Part shown: in pieces, positions 18,055 through 29,600 of the stretch
How positions within the stretch are numbered: position 1 is the first letter of the stretch
Layout of the letters: each line of letters starts with the position of its first letter
NCBI RefSeq assembly: GCF_018449575.1
Contig: NZ_JAAVUT010000002.1
Coordinates: forward strand, 248,001-312,000
From: Sodalis sp. dw_96
Lineage (GTDB): Bacteria; Pseudomonadota; Gammaproteobacteria; Enterobacterales; Enterobacteriaceae
Direction of reading: 5' to 3'
DNA: 64,000 nucleotides
Notes under the pieces: model-generated
What the model saw: the letters and a program-made list of their open reading frames with translations, nothing else
Told to the model about the DNA's origin: nothing
The model's database searches: none
Made by a program: the position numbers and the translations under genes

Positions 18055-19092
18055 GTGACCGAAAAAACCTCTCTCAGCTATAAAGACGCAGGTGTAGATA
18101 TCGATGCCGGTAATGCATTGGTAGATCGCATCAAAGGTGTAGTGAAACAGACGAAACGTCCCGAAGTGATGGGCGGGCTGGGTGGCTTCGGTGCGCTTTG
18201 CGCGATACCGCAGAAATACCGCGAGCCGATTCTGGTTTCCGGCACCGACGGTGTCGGCACGAAACTGCGTCTGGCGATGGACCTGCAACGTCATGATACC
18301 ATCGGTATCGATCTGGTGGCGATGTGCGTGAACGATCTGGTGGTGCAAGGGGCCGAACCGCTGTTTTTCCTGGATTATTTCGCCACCGGGAAACTGGATG
18401 TGGAAACCGCCGCAAAGGTCATCACCGGTATCGCGGAAGGCTGCAAACAGGCCGGTTGCGCGCTGGTGGGGGGCGAGACGGCGGAAATGCCCGGCATGTA
18501 TCACGGGGAAGATTATGACGTCGCCGGATTCTGCGTCGGCGTGGTGGAGAAATCCGAGATAATCGACGGCGGTAAAGTCCGGGCGGGGGATACTCTGCTG
18601 GCCCTGGCCTCCAGCGGCCCCCACTCCAACGGCTATTCCCTGGTGCGTAAAATCCTGGAGTTCAGCCGGACGGATCCGCTGCAAACCCCGCTTGCCGGTA
18701 AATCCCTGGCGGATCACCTGTTGGAACCCACCCGCATCTATGTCAAGGCGCTGCTACAGCTTATTGCCCAGACGGAAATCCATGCCATCGCCCATCTTAC
18801 CGGCGGCGGTTTTTGGGAGAATATCCCCAGGGTATTGCCGGCGGGCACCTGTGCGGTGATTGATGAAAGCAGTTGGAGCTGGCCGCCGGTATTCGATTGG
18901 TTACAGCAGGCCGGCAATGTCAGCCGCCATGAAATGTACCGCACCTTTAACTGCGGCGTCGGCATGGTGATAGCCGTCCCGGCCGACGGCGCGGACAGCG
19001 CGCTGTCACTCTTGGGCGGCTTGGGAGAAACCGCCTGGAAACTGGGTGAAATCGAGACCCTCGCCGGCGAGGAACGGGTTATTATCCGCTGA
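18055..19092 (+). CDS. purM: Phosphoribosylformylglycinamidine cyclo-ligase
   Basis: PurM closes the imidazole ring, converting FGAM to AIR with ATP. The start is GTG at 18055, preceded by GTGGGGA; E. coli purM also uses GTG. The 345 residues equal E. coli. Conserved blocks are [37 protein letters not shown] and [16 protein letters not shown]. Its stop overlaps the purN start by one base, giving a coupled operon under the PurR box upstream. Confidence 0.97.
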   Translation: MTEKTSLSYKDAGVDIDAGNALVDRIKGVVKQTKRPEVMGGLGGFGALCAIPQKYREPILVSGTDGVGTKLRLAMDLQRHDTIGIDLVAMCVNDLVVQGAEPLFFLDYFATGKLDVETAAKVITGIAEGCKQAGCALVGGETAEMPGMYHGEDYDVAGFCVGVVEKSEIIDGGKVRAGDTLLALASSGPHSNGYSLVRKILEFSRTDPLQTPLAGKSLADHLLEPTRIYVKALLQLIAQTEIHAIAHLTGGGFWENIPRVLPAGTCAVIDESSWSWPPVFDWLQQAGNVSRHEMYRTFNCGVGMVIAVPADGADSALSLLGGLGETAWKLGEIETLAGEERVIIR

Positions 19093-19730
19093 TGAAAAAG
19101 ATTGTCGTGCTGATCTCAGGCGAAGGCAGCAACCTCCAGGCGGTGATCGATGCCTGCCGGGACGGCAAAATCCCGTCGCGGATCGCCGCGGTGTTCAGTA
19201 ACCGCGCCGACGCTTACGGTCTACAGCGCGCCGCAATGGCGGAGCTGCCCGCCCATGCCCTCAGCCCCGGCGATTATCCGGATCGCGCCGCCTTTGATCG
19301 GGCGCTGGTGGAGCGCATCGATGAACATCGGCCGGACGCGGTGGTCCTGGCCGGTTATATGCGTATCCTGTCGGCGGAGTTTGTCGGACATTATGCCGGC
19401 CGGCTGTTGAATATCCATCCCTCCCTGCTACCGCGTTATCCCGGTCTGCACACCCATCGCCAGGTCCTGGCCAACGGCGACCCCGAACACGGTACCTCGG
19501 TGCACTTCGTTACCGAGGAGCTGGACGGCGGCCCGGTGATCCTGCAGGCGAAGGTGCCGGTGTTTACCGGCGATGATGAAGCGGAGCTGGTGGCGCGAGT
19601 CAAAACCCAGGAACACGCCATTTATCCGCTGGCAATCCGCTGGCTGCTGCAAAACCGCCTGGAATTGCGGGACGGCGGGGCCTGGCTGGACGGACAGCGC
19701 CTGCCCCCGGCCGGTTACGCGGCGGATTGA
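19092..19730 (+). CDS. purN: Phosphoribosylglycinamide formyltransferase
   Basis: PurN transfers a formyl group from 10-formyltetrahydrofolate to GAR. The 212 residues match the E. coli length. Visible motifs are ISGEGSNLQAVIDAC (phosphate loop), VVLAGYMRIL, the catalytic NIHPSLLPRYPGLHTH (Asn and His), and GTSVHFVTEELDGGPVI with the catalytic Asp. It overlaps purM by one base. Confidence 0.97.
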   Translation: MKKIVVLISGEGSNLQAVIDACRDGKIPSRIAAVFSNRADAYGLQRAAMAELPAHALSPGDYPDRAAFDRALVERIDEHRPDAVVLAGYMRILSAEFVGHYAGRLLNIHPSLLPRYPGLHTHRQVLANGDPEHGTSVHFVTEELDGGPVILQAKVPVFTGDDEAELVARVKTQEHAIYPLAIRWLLQNRLELRDGGAWLDGQRLPPAGYAAD

Positions 19731-19988
19731 TCCTCCCGCCGTCTCGGACTTGCCGTCAACTACGCTCAGATTCCCCCGATGATCCCGCCTGGAAAGCCAT
19801 TTTTCTGTCATATTATCCTGTTATATAGGAACAATCTCACTGATTAGGCGGATGAAGGAAGCCTATGTTGCCTGTAAGATATTATGATGACAATCTCCAG
19901 ACAGTTGTTGTTATGGACTTTAACCCTTAGGAGTCGATAATGATTACAGCACAGGACCTTCCTTCCTGAACAAATTAACGGAGCGGCA

Positions 19989-22058
19989 ATGGGTCAGGAA
20001 AAGCTTTACAGCGATAAAGAACTGAGTTGGTTATCTTTTAACGAGCGGGTATTGCAAGAAGCCGCGGACAAAACCAATCCCCTAATTGAACGCATGCGTT
20101 TTCTGGGCATTTACTCCAATAATCTTGATGAGTTTTATAAAGTCCGGTTCGCCGAATTAAAGCGGCGTATTCTGATCAGCGAAGAGCAGGGATCTCAACT
20201 GACGTCCCGTCACCTGCTCAATAAAATTCAGTCTAAAGTGCTGAATACCGAGCAAGAATTCGACAATCTTTATAATGACCTGCTTCTGGAAATGGCCCGT
20301 AACCAGATCTTTTTAATTAACGAGCGCCAGCTATCACCAAATCAGCAAGAGTGGCTGCGTTCTCATTTCAAGCATCAGCTCCGCCAGCACATTACGCCGA
20401 TATTGATTCAGCACGACACCAACCTGGTGGAATTCCTGAAAGATGACTACACCTATCTGGCGGTGGAAATAATCCGCGGACAGGAAACCAACTATGCGCT
20501 GCTGGAAATACCGGCGGATAAGGTCCCCCGCTTTATCAATCTGCCCGCGGAACCGCCCCGTCGGCGCAAACCGATGATCCTGCTGGACAATATACTGCGC
20601 TATTGCCTGGACGATATTTTTACCGGCTTTTTCGATTACGACACCCTGAATGCCTACTCAATGAAGATGACTCGCGACGCCGAGTATGATCTGGTGACGG
20701 AAATGGAATCCAGCCTGTTGGAATTAATGTCCTCCAGTTTAAAACAGCGGCTGACCGCCGAGCCGGTGCGTTTTGTCTATCAGCGGGATATGCCCAACAG
20801 CATGGTGGAGATGCTGAAAGACAAACTCGGCATTTCGTCTTATGACTCGGTCATCCCAGGCGGGCGTTACCATAATTTCAAGGATTTTATTACCTTCCCC
20901 AACGTCGGCAAAGCCAATCTGGTGAATAAGCCCTTGCCTCGTCTGCGCCACGCCTGGTTCGAGCATTTTCGCAACGGCTTCGATGCCATACGCGAGCGCG
21001 ACATTCTGCTCTATTATCCCTATCACACCTTTGAGCATGTGCTGGAACTATTGCGCCAGTCCTCTTTTGACCCCAGCGTCATTTCCATTAAAATCAACAT
21101 ATACCGCGTCGCCAAGGATTCGCGCATTATCGACGCGATGATCCACGCCGCCCACAACGGCAAAAAGGTGACGGTGGTGGTGGAACTTCAGGCGCGCTTC
21201 GACGAAGAAGCCAATATCCACTGGGCCAAGCGCCTCACCGAAGCGGGGGTACATGTCATTTTCTCCGCGCCGGGGCTGAAGATCCATGCCAAGCTGTTTT
21301 TAATAAGCCGCCATGAAGGCGAGGATATCGTGCGCTATGCCCATATCGGCACCGGGAATTTCAACGAAAAAACAGCCCGTCTGTATACCGACTATTCTTT
21401 GATTACCGCCGATCCGCGCATTACCAATGAAGTCCGCCGGGTGTTCAACTTTATAGAAAATCCCTATCGCCCGGTCAGCTTCGATTATCTGCTGGTCTCG
21501 CCGCAGAACTCGCGGCATATGCTGTACCAGATGGTGGATCAGGAAATCTCCAACGCCCAGGCCGGTATCAAATCAGGCATCACGTTAAAGATCAATAATC
21601 TGGTTGATCAGGGACTTATAGATAGGCTCTACACCGCTTCCGGGGTCGGCGTACCGATTAATATCCTGGTGCGCAGCATGTGTTCGTTAATTCCCGATTT
21701 ACCCGGCATCAGTGAGAATATCCGGGTCATCAGTATCGTTGACCGTTATCTCGAGCACGATCGGGTTTATGTATTTGAAAACGGCGGTGATAAAAAGGTT
21801 TACCTCTCATCCGCGGACTGGATGACGCGCAATATCGATTACCGGATTGAGGTGGCGGTGGGTTTGCTGGATCCCCGGCTGAAACAACAGGTGCTGGATA
21901 TTCTGGCGCTGCTGTTCAGCGATACGGTGAAAGCACGTTATATTGATGCCGAACTCAGTAACCGCTATGTCCCACGCGGCAATCGGCGTAAGGTACGTGC
22001 GCAGACTGCCATCTATGATTATATTAAACGTTTGGAACAATCCGGAGATCAGGCCTGA
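19989..22058 (+). CDS. ppk: Polyphosphate kinase 1
   Basis: Ppk makes inorganic polyphosphate from ATP at the inner membrane. The 689 residues correspond to E. coli (688). The start [25 protein letters not shown] is typical. The autophosphorylated histidine is in [12 protein letters not shown] (about residue 434), and the second active-site histidine is in [14 protein letters not shown]. The ATG has GGAG ahead. The 258-bp upstream gap has no second gene. ppx follows after three bases. Confidence 0.97.
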   Translation: MGQEKLYSDKELSWLSFNERVLQEAADKTNPLIERMRFLGIYSNNLDEFYKVRFAELKRRILISEEQGSQLTSRHLLNKIQSKVLNTEQEFDNLYNDLLLEMARNQIFLINERQLSPNQQEWLRSHFKHQLRQHITPILIQHDTNLVEFLKDDYTYLAVEIIRGQETNYALLEIPADKVPRFINLPAEPPRRRKPMILLDNILRYCLDDIFTGFFDYDTLNAYSMKMTRDAEYDLVTEMESSLLELMSSSLKQRLTAEPVRFVYQRDMPNSMVEMLKDKLGISSYDSVIPGGRYHNFKDFITFPNVGKANLVNKPLPRLRHAWFEHFRNGFDAIRERDILLYYPYHTFEHVLELLRQSSFDPSVISIKINIYRVAKDSRIIDAMIHAAHNGKKVTVVVELQARFDEEANIHWAKRLTEAGVHVIFSAPGLKIHAKLFLISRHEGEDIVRYAHIGTGNFNEKTARLYTDYSLITADPRITNEVRRVFNFIENPYRPVSFDYLLVSPQNSRHMLYQMVDQEISNAQAGIKSGITLKINNLVDQGLIDRLYTASGVGVPINILVRSMCSLIPDLPGISENIRVISIVDRYLEHDRVYVFENGGDKKVYLSSADWMTRNIDYRIEVAVGLLDPRLKQQVLDILALLFSDTVKARYIDAELSNRYVPRGNRRKVRAQTAIYDYIKRLEQSGDQA

Positions 22059-22061
22059 CGT

Positions 22062-23591
22062 ATGCCACTAAACAACTCTACCTCGTCCAAACCCGAAGAA
22101 TTCGCGGCCATCGATCTCGGTTCAAACAGTTTCCATATGGTGGTTGCCCGAGTGGTCAACGGAGCGCTGCAGGTGCTCAGCCGATTGAAACAACGCGTGC
22201 ACCTGGCGGACGGGCTCGACGCCGGCAACCATCTGAGCGACGAAGCCATCACCCGCGGATTGAACTGCCTGGCGCTGTTCGCCGAGCGTTTGCAGGGTTT
22301 TCCACCACAGCGGGTCACCATTGTCGGCACCCACGCCCTGCGTGAGGCGGTTAACGCCGAGGAGTTTCTCAGCCGGGCGGCAAAAGTCATCCCCTACCCC
22401 ATCGAAATCATCTCCGGACATGAAGAAGCGCGGCTGATATTTATGGGCGTGGAACACACCCAATCGGAAAAAGGCCGAAAGCTGGTGGTGGATATCGGCG
22501 GCGGTTCCACCGAACTGGTGATTGGTGAAAATTTTGAACCCATACTGGTGGAGAGCCGCCGTATGGGTTGCGTCAGCTTTGGCAACCAATTTTTCCCCGG
22601 CGGTGTTATCAGCCCGGTGCATTTTCGCCGCGCCCGGCTGGCGGCGGCGCAGAAATTGGAAACCCTTGCCTGGCAATACCGTCTGTTGGGCTGGCAGGTA
22701 GCCCTGGGCGCCTCGGGGACCATCAAGGCCGCCTGCGAGGTTTTAGTGGAACTGGGGGAAAAAGACGGCAGCATCACCCCGGAACGCCTGCAGTTACTGT
22801 ACGATAAAGTGATGAAATTCAAAAGTTTCAGTGCGCTCAGCCTGCCCGGCCTGTCCGAAGAACGCAAAAGCGTTTTCGTGCCGGGGCTGGCCATCCTGTG
22901 CGGCGTGGTGGATACCCTGGCCATCAGTGAACTGCAGCTCTCCGATTGCGCCTTGCGCGAAGGGGTCTTGTATGAAATGGAAGGCCGGTTCCGCCATCAG
23001 GACATCCGCAGCCGCACCGCCCGCAGCCTGGCGGAGCATTATAATATCGACAGCGATCAGGCCAAGCGGGTCTGCGATACCACCGAAGATTTATATCAGC
23101 AGTGGTACAACCAAAACGAAGATTTGCGCAACGCCCAGTTGGAAGCCCTGCTCAAGTGGGCGGCCCTGCTGCATGAAGTGGGATTGGGCATCAACCACAG
23201 CGGGTTGCAGCGCCATTCCGCCTATATTTTACAGCAGACCAATATGCCGGGATTTAACCAGGAGCAACAGCTGTTGCTGGCCACACTGGTGCGTTTTCAT
23301 CGCAAGGCCATCAAGCTTGAAGAAATGCCCCGCCTGAATCTTTTTCGCAAAAAACACTTTTTGCCCTGTCTGCAGTTGCTCCGGCTAGCGGTTTTGCTCA
23401 ATAATCAACGGCAGGCCACCACGCCCATGCAATTGCGGCTCACTACCGATCAGAACCATTGGACCTTGACGTTCCCGGCCGGCTTTTTTGCCCAGAATAA
23501 TTTGGTACAGCTTGATCTGGAACGCGAGCAAAGCTACTGGTCGGACGTTCCTGGCTGGCAGCTGGATATTACAGAGGACGCCGCCCCCTGA
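22062..23591 (+). CDS. ppx: Exopolyphosphatase / guanosine pentaphosphatase
   Basis: Ppx removes terminal phosphates from polyphosphate and hydrolyses pppGpp. The protein has 509 residues (E. coli 513). The ASKHA-fold phosphate loop is [15 protein letters not shown], the second loop is [15 protein letters not shown], and the catalytic Glu lies in the [14 protein letters not shown] region. The C-terminal HD-like domain contains [20 protein letters not shown]. It is cotranscribed with ppk (three-base gap), so synthesis and degradation of polyphosphate are linked. Confidence 0.97.
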   Translation: MPLNNSTSSKPEEFAAIDLGSNSFHMVVARVVNGALQVLSRLKQRVHLADGLDAGNHLSDEAITRGLNCLALFAERLQGFPPQRVTIVGTHALREAVNAEEFLSRAAKVIPYPIEIISGHEEARLIFMGVEHTQSEKGRKLVVDIGGGSTELVIGENFEPILVESRRMGCVSFGNQFFPGGVISPVHFRRARLAAAQKLETLAWQYRLLGWQVALGASGTIKAACEVLVELGEKDGSITPERLQLLYDKVMKFKSFSALSLPGLSEERKSVFVPGLAILCGVVDTLAISELQLSDCALREGVLYEMEGRFRHQDIRSRTARSLAEHYNIDSDQAKRVCDTTEDLYQQWYNQNEDLRNAQLEALLKWAALLHEVGLGINHSGLQRHSAYILQQTNMPGFNQEQQLLLATLVRFHRKAIKLEEMPRLNLFRKKHFLPCLQLLRLAVLLNNQRQATTPMQLRLTTDQNHWTLTFPAGFFAQNNLVQLDLEREQSYWSDVPGWQLDITEDAAP

Positions 23592-23607
23592 AGGACGAAA
23601 GCATTCA

Positions 23608-23802
23608 ATGAAACTGGCTTATTCCATGCATAAACGACGACGAACCTCGGTCCGGATGACCCGCTGGATATTACTTATCAGTTTTATTATATTATTTGGT
23701 CGCTTTATCTTCGCCGCCATCGGCGCCTGGCAGCATCAGCAGGTTAAACCCGCCGAACCCGCGGAGCAGATGGTTAACGACGGTTCCCGTCCGGATAATT
23801 AA
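23608..23802 (+). CDS. yfgG: Small membrane protein YfgG (DUF2633)
   Basis: The ATG at 23608 follows AAGGA at good spacing and gives 64 residues. The segment SVRMTRWILLISFIILFGRF and GAWQHQQ matches E. coli YfgG (RMTRIVLLISFIFFFGRF...GAWQHHQ). One membrane helix (about residues 19-40) is preceded by a basic cluster (KRRRTSVR). E. coli YfgG has been linked to nickel and cobalt tolerance. It lies 16 bp after ppx; the yfgF gene that E. coli has between them is absent. Confidence 0.88.
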   Translation: MKLAYSMHKRRRTSVRMTRWILLISFIILFGRFIFAAIGAWQHQQVKPAEPAEQMVNDGSRPDN

Positions 23803-23971
23803 GCCCTGGCGTTTACCTCAGCGAATGGCAGGGTGTTCAGTCGGGGTGACAAGGCCGAACGCCCTATTCTTCAACATCGGCCGACAATATTTACACTTGC
23901 CCGTCAGCGTTAAGCATTGCTGGGGACGAGAAAGAATATCACGACGTTTGCTTGGCGCATTTTAAAAACCG

Positions 23972-25426
23972 CTACTGTGAGCTTTTCTTCAGTTCTGCTC
24001 CGGTTAAAGCCCCGAATCGTTTTAACAAGCAAATCATTTCCCCATTTTCATATTTTATAGCATTATCAAGCATAGTGTCACCCCTGTTGGGATTGTAAAA
24101 AATTGTGTTGGCATCAACCAGTCCCCGCTCTAAAAACATAGCCAAAATCTCAGTGCTGGCGGAATGATCACTGAGCGAATATTCAATATCTCCCATGTTA
24201 TAGCCTCTCATTTTTTTAAGGTCAACGGAAGAGAACTCCCACTGTTTAAATAGCATATCAACGATGTCTACTTTAGCTTTTTTAATTGCTGTAATCATAG
24301 CCTGACAGGCAACATCCTTGCTTTGAACCAACTCATTCATTCTTTTTAAATTTGACGCGGTAACGGCATCTTTCAGGGGAATATCCCTGAGTTTCTTTTC
24401 ACTAAAGCGAGGTGTAATTACCATCCCAGGCACATGAAATTCGGGCTGAAACACGAAGTTAATTAGCCTGTCCAGTTCTTTATCCGTCATGTCATTCTTT
24501 AGGGAAAATTCCTTGAAAACTATATCTTCGGAAGATCTTACGAAATTAATCAAGTGTAAACCCAAAGCCAGCTTCATGTCTTGCCTATTGTATATGGGGA
24601 CATCATGAACGCCTTTATCTCCATGAATACGACGGGAGGCTTCAAATTCAGCTTTCGGAAATTGTTTTATAAAATCTTGATGTTCATGTGTAAGAAATCG
24701 AAAATGATAATTATCAAAGTGATCGGTTAATGTCAGGTAACCATGCGGATAGCGCTCCTCTACCAGGTATGCATTCGCCCCAAAGTCGAATGTTGAATGT
24801 TTCGTATTTAGCGGTGCCTGAGACAAGTCTGCTGAAAATTCAACGCCGAAAAAGACAAACCCTTGATTATGTAAATATTCTTTGTCTTGAGTGAATGTGT
24901 TTCCCCCGGGAAATATACCGTGATTGATTAAGTAATCGTTGGAATATATTTTTAGCAATCCGCTTTCAGCAAGATAGGCATTTGACTGGTGTCTCAACAT
25001 CATATTTGCGCCGAGCACTTTTTTGAGCAACGCTTGTTCTTCGCTGCTTAAATCAGGCGTTTTTGCTTTTATCTGTGCCAGATATCCCGCTGAAATCCTA
25101 TCGAGATGCGTTAAAGAAGCAAAAGAAGGCTGCCCTGAAACCGTAGGCAGCTCATTACCTATTTCCTTAAAATAGGTTCCAATGGAAAACATGTTGTAAT
25201 AGCTTCGAGCCGCTATTACTTTTCCAAAGAAGCGTTGGATTATTTTGGCGTTTTTATCATCAAATTCTTTTTTAGTCGGACAAATGGCTACATTGTCCGC
25301 CATCAATATATCGCCAATTAAGTTTCTACTTTCATTTTCACGGCGAAAATCACATTGATGCGGCTCCGGTGGCAAATAATAATTTGCAACGTCACTGGTC
25401 GATAGCGGGTTGGTCGTATTCATCAT
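23972..25426 (-). CDS. Putative type III effector, OspC-like (ankyrin-type C-terminus)
   Basis: This 484-residue protein is strikingly AT-rich compared with its neighbours and has no E. coli K-12 counterpart. The N-terminus is polar and rich in Asn, Ser and Thr with no signal peptide, as in type III secreted proteins. The centre (about 155-290) has FFGVEFSADL, TFDFGANAYLVEERYPHGYL and HEHQDFIKQFPKAEFEASRR. The last ~120 residues look like ankyrin-type helical pairs (VDIVDMLFKQWEF, STEILAMFLERGLVDANTIF, DTMLDNAIKYENGEMICLL). Length, architecture and style recall the Shigella OspC family (arginine ADP-riboxanases acting on host caspases). That assignment is from memory and not certain. It sits at a synteny breakpoint beside a broken mgtE. 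No secretion genes lie in the window. Confidence 0.6.
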   Translation of the reverse strand: MMNTTNPLSTSDVANYYLPPEPHQCDFRRENESRNLIGDILMADNVAICPTKKEFDDKNAKIIQRFFGKVIAARSYYNMFSIGTYFKEIGNELPTVSGQPSFASLTHLDRISAGYLAQIKAKTPDLSSEEQALLKKVLGANMMLRHQSNAYLAESGLLKIYSNDYLINHGIFPGGNTFTQDKEYLHNQGFVFFGVEFSADLSQAPLNTKHSTFDFGANAYLVEERYPHGYLTLTDHFDNYHFRFLTHEHQDFIKQFPKAEFEASRRIHGDKGVHDVPIYNRQDMKLALGLHLINFVRSSEDIVFKEFSLKNDMTDKELDRLINFVFQPEFHVPGMVITPRFSEKKLRDIPLKDAVTASNLKRMNELVQSKDVACQAMITAIKKAKVDIVDMLFKQWEFSSVDLKKMRGYNMGDIEYSLSDHSASTEILAMFLERGLVDANTIFYNPNRGDTMLDNAIKYENGEMICLLKRFGALTGAELKKSSQ

Positions 25427-25479
25427 AGCATCTCTTATTAAAACAATTACAATAATATCGCCGTCATAATTTCTTTAAG

Positions 25480-25510
25480 AAATAGCTCTTGATAATTAAA
25501 TGAGCTATTT
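25480..25510. promoter_or_regulatory. Inverted repeat upstream of the OspC-like gene
   Basis: AAATAGCTC (25480-25488) and GAGCTATTT (25502-25510) form a perfect 9-bp dyad with a 13-bp AT-rich centre. It is about 55-85 bp ahead of the gene start on the minus strand, a position expected for an operator. No regulator can be named. The gene-free stretch 25427-25780 is otherwise AT-rich and holds no gene I can support. Confidence 0.45.
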
Positions 25511-25780
25511 ATGTAAATCGCATTTAATGTTTTTTCCGTACGGGTGTGAATGTGCAACCACTCACTTTTTGTGATGACTGTCTTTTGGGAGCCCATGATT
25601 ATGAAGCCCAGCGGGTTTTCAATGCACGTTGCGGCAATAAATCCAAAATCATGGCGGCGGCACTGGTATTATGTAAAACGGCAACCGCACCGGCTTTGCC
25701 ATTAGGAACGGGTTTGGCCCGTGTTTAGCCATATCATTAGCCAATTTTGTCAACCTTGTAACATAAGGAATGTTGTCGTT

Positions 25781-26611
25781 ATGTCCGTGGTGAAACATAA
25801 TGCCCCGCAACTGGCGAAATCAAGACATCAGGTCTTCTCGCTGTTACTGGCCAACCGTCCCTTGGTGGACAACATCCTGGGCCGTCCCGGCCGCAAATCC
25901 ACCGTTTCGCCGGCGAAACTCCTGGATCAAACCACCCGACTGGCCGATAGACAACGACAACTGCGCGCCGCGGACGTGGCGGATATATTGGAAAGCCTGC
26001 CGCTGGACAAACGGCTGGCGTTCTGGCGCCTGATTGATAATGACAAACGCGGTAAAACACTGGTGGAAATCTCGCTGGTCGTTCGCCACGGCCTGATAGC
26101 CGACATGAACCCCGGCGATATCCTCAAAGCCGTCAGACCGCTGGAGGTGGATGAGCAGGCCTGTTTGGCGCATTATTTGCCGCGGGACATCGTCAGCCGG
26201 ATGCTCACCGCCCTGGAGCCCCGGCAACGGGCACAGGTACGGGCGATGATGAATGCCGAGCGGGACAGCGTCGGTCGTTATATGGATTTCGAGCAGGCGA
26301 CGGTTCGACCCGAAGTGACGCTGGCCGTGGTGCAACGCTATTTGCGCCGGTGCGGAAGGTTGCCGGAAAACAGCGATAAACTGTTTGTGGTGGATCGGAA
26401 TAACCAGTTGGTGGGTGAGCTGGCATTGACCGCGATTTTACTTAACCCGCCCGGTAAGAAGGTGGCTGAAGTGATGGATGCCGCTCCCCTCGCCATGATC
26501 CGGCTAGGGCGCGATCCGGCGGCGGGTTCCGGTGTAACGATCGCAGCGATAACCGGCACCGGCGGGTATATTATATTTCTAGGCTTGGCGACCTTATTCT
26601 TAATACATTAA
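25781..26611 (+). pseudogene. mgtE: Magnesium transporter MgtE with large internal deletion
   Basis: Reading from the ATG at 25781 gives 276 residues, compared with about 450-480 for MgtE. Residues 1 to about 225 match the cytosolic N domain (LRAADVADILESLPLDKRLAFWRLI, DMNPGDILKAVRPLE, YLPRDIVSRML) and the start of the first CBS domain (DKLFVVDRNNQLVGELALTAILLN). The rest of the CBS pair and the first four membrane helices are missing. The frame resumes at the very C-terminus (DPAAGSGVTIAAITGTGGYIIFLGLATLFL), the last MgtE helix. The join is in frame, so a short protein could be made, but it cannot form the Mg2+ pore. Confidence 0.8.
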
Positions 26612-26681
26612 TCATAAGAGATAATCACTCGTTTCGCTAGTGAACTGCTATTCTAAATATAAGAATCTTCAGGATATAATT

Positions 26682-29600
26682 ATGGTTGCCGGTAAAGAGT
26701 TCTCCATTAATCATAAGAAATACTGGCTTATCATAACGGCAATCGCCCTGCTGGTGTTTATATTGTCCCTGATGAGTTTGTCCCAGATGGCAATAGAGCA
26801 GTCCCTTTCACCTTTATGGTTTACCACGGCGGCGTTGCTGGCGGCGTTGTTTATCCTGCCGTTTCGCTGCTGGACCGGGCTTTTACTCGGCAGCGCCCTG
26901 GCCCTGATAGCCGCAAGCCTTTTGGCCGGCGCCGCACTGTCCACTAGTCTGCCATTAACGGTGGTCACATTGCTAGAAGCCGCGCTCGGCGCCTGGCTAT
27001 TAAGATACGTCCTGGATCCGCTGGATCCCCTGAACGGCATCCTCTCCTGGCTGAAGTTTTTTCTCATCGGCGTGGTAGCGGTTCCCGCCGTGGGAGCGTT
27101 AACGGTCGCCTATTTTTTTCATGTGCCCGCCGTACGCCTGTTGCCGTTTGTTATGCACTGGCTCACCGCGGAAGGGGTGGGTATCCTTGCCCTCACCCCG
27201 GTGGGAATATTGTGCCGACGTCCAGCCTTGATCAAGATGCTGAAGCAAAAAACCTGGATTGAGATGTCCCTGACGGCGATACTTTCCCTTATTGTCAGCT
27301 ACTTGGCGATAAAATTATTACCTTTTCCATTTACCTTCGCTGCCTTGCCGCTATTTATCGGTGCCATACGCCTGCACCGGTTTGAAGCCTTTTGCCTGTT
27401 TCTTATTGTCACCCTGGCGCTATATTTCTCCCTCACGGCGGGTTTTCTCCATCTCAATATCCCGCAAATTATCAACCCGGGGTTATTACCGCAAATGCCG
27501 CTGCTGATAATATTGATTCCCGCCAACGCCATGGCAATTGTCATGCATGCCTTTCGGGTAGAACGCAGCAATATATTGCAAAGTGAAACCCGCTTTCGCT
27601 ATGCCATGGAATATTCAGCTATCGGCATGGCCTTGGTTTCACTGGAAGGGACCTGGTTGCAGGTCAATAAATCCCTGTGCCGCTTTTTGAAATACAGCCC
27701 CCGGCAACTGGAGCAGCTCAGCTTCCAGGAAATCACCCATCCGGACGATTTAACCACCGACCTGAAACAGCTCAGTGATTTGGTTAACGGGGTGATTGAA
27801 AGTTATACCCTGGAAAAGCGCTATATCCGCAGCGATGGCGAAATCGTCTGGGCGCTGTTGGCGGTCTCCCTGGTTCGCGATCAGCATGAGGTTCCGTTAT
27901 ATTTCATCTCCCAGATTGAAGACATTACCGAGGTCAAACAAAGCGAGATTATCAACCGCCGGCTGATGGAGCGGATTACGCTGGCGAACGAAGCCGGCGG
28001 CATGGGCATATGGGAATGGAATATCATTTCCGATGTGATGAACTGGGATAAGCGCATGGAGGAAATCTATTCCCTGCCGCCGGACCAGAAAGCCACCTAT
28101 GACTATTGGCTGGCCTGCATCATCGATGAAGATCGGGATATGGCGTTGCAATACTTCTATAAAGCGATGGACGAACGTAAACCCTTCTCCTTTGAATTCC
28201 GTATCCAGGGTCCGGGCCAAGAGCTGCGCCATATTCGCCTGTACGCCAATGTGCTGGCGGATGAAAACGATCGGGCCGTGCGGATGCTGGGCATCAGCCT
28301 TGATTTTACCAGCGAGGCCCGGCTCACCGACGCTTTGCATGAAGAGAAAGAACGCTTGCATATCACTCTGGACTCGATCGGCGACGCGGTTATTTCCATG
28401 GATAAACAGATGTGCATCAATTTCATGAATCCGGTAGCGGAAAAAATGACCGGCTGGCTGCAACGGGAAGCCCACGGCAAGCATATCGACAGTATTTTGC
28501 AGCTCACCCTCGGCCACGACGGCCCGGCCCTGCCGACGCTGCTGCAGTCCCAGCCCGGTTTCCGGCAAAAAGCGTCTGCCCTGCAGCCCTCGGTGGTGCT
28601 GCATAGCCGCAGCGGGCAATTTTTCGACATTCAACACAACTGCACGCCGCTGAACAATATCAATGGCGCCATACTGGGGGCGGTATTGGTCATTAAAGAT
28701 ATCAGCGAGTCCCGCCATTTAATGCAGCAACTGAGCTACAACGCGCTGCATGATGATTTAACCGGCCTGCCGAACCGCGCCAATTTCGCCCAGCATCTGG
28801 ACCAGGCGTTACACACCGCCATCGGCCAAAAACGGCGTCATGCCCTGGTGTTCATTGATTTGGATCGCTTCAAGGAAATTAACGATCGGGCCGGACATGC
28901 GGCGGGGGATGCTTTGCTGCTGGAGTTGGGCCTGCTGATGCAAAAAAATATCCGCCAATACGATTGCCTGGCCAGGCTCGGGGGCGACGAATTCGGCCTG
29001 ATCCTGCCCGACTGTACCTTGGCGGATGCCAAAAAACAGGTCCAGCGGATCATCGATGCCATCAACAGCTACTCTTTCCACTGGGAGGATAAATTATACG
29101 CGATCGGCGGCAGCGCGGGTATTACCTGGATAACCGAAGAAAATTTCCATACCAAGGAAGTGATGGGCCAAGCGGATATTGCCTGTTATACCGCCAAACA
29201 CAGCGGGCGGGGGCAAGTCATATTGTTCGAGCCGGAGCTGAAGCATCCCGGTCTGGTCCAGCAGTCGGATCCCACCGTTAACCACGACCGTATTATGGCG
29301 ATGCTGCAAAACGGCGATTTGCGGATTATGGCAAGCCCGGTGGCGCCGCCGCAAACGCCGCTCTCCATCGGTTTTTATCAGCTTTCCATTACGCCTCAGG
29401 AGCTTCAGACCCTGGGCCTGGATGAATTTCACCAGTCGGCGCAACAGCAGGATTTGCCGCTGCAGCTGGATCATTGGTTGGTGGATCAAATCCTGGGGGC
29501 ATATGGCGCCGCCATCGCAAAAAAAGGAATGACCCTGGCCATTCCCCTCTCCCCGGCGGGATTGATGGACCAAAAGTTGATGGACAAACTGCTGGCCCGC

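Noticed and set aside
19805-19824. Pho box ahead of ppk (CTGTCAT ... CTGTTAT)
   Set aside because: The two heptamers are 13 bp apart instead of 11 and the second has a mismatch; PhoB control is possible but unsupported.
25546-25728. 60-codon frame between the effector-like gene and mgtE
   Set aside because: Starts at a GTG without a ribosome site, and has no recognisable sequence; probably chance or debris.
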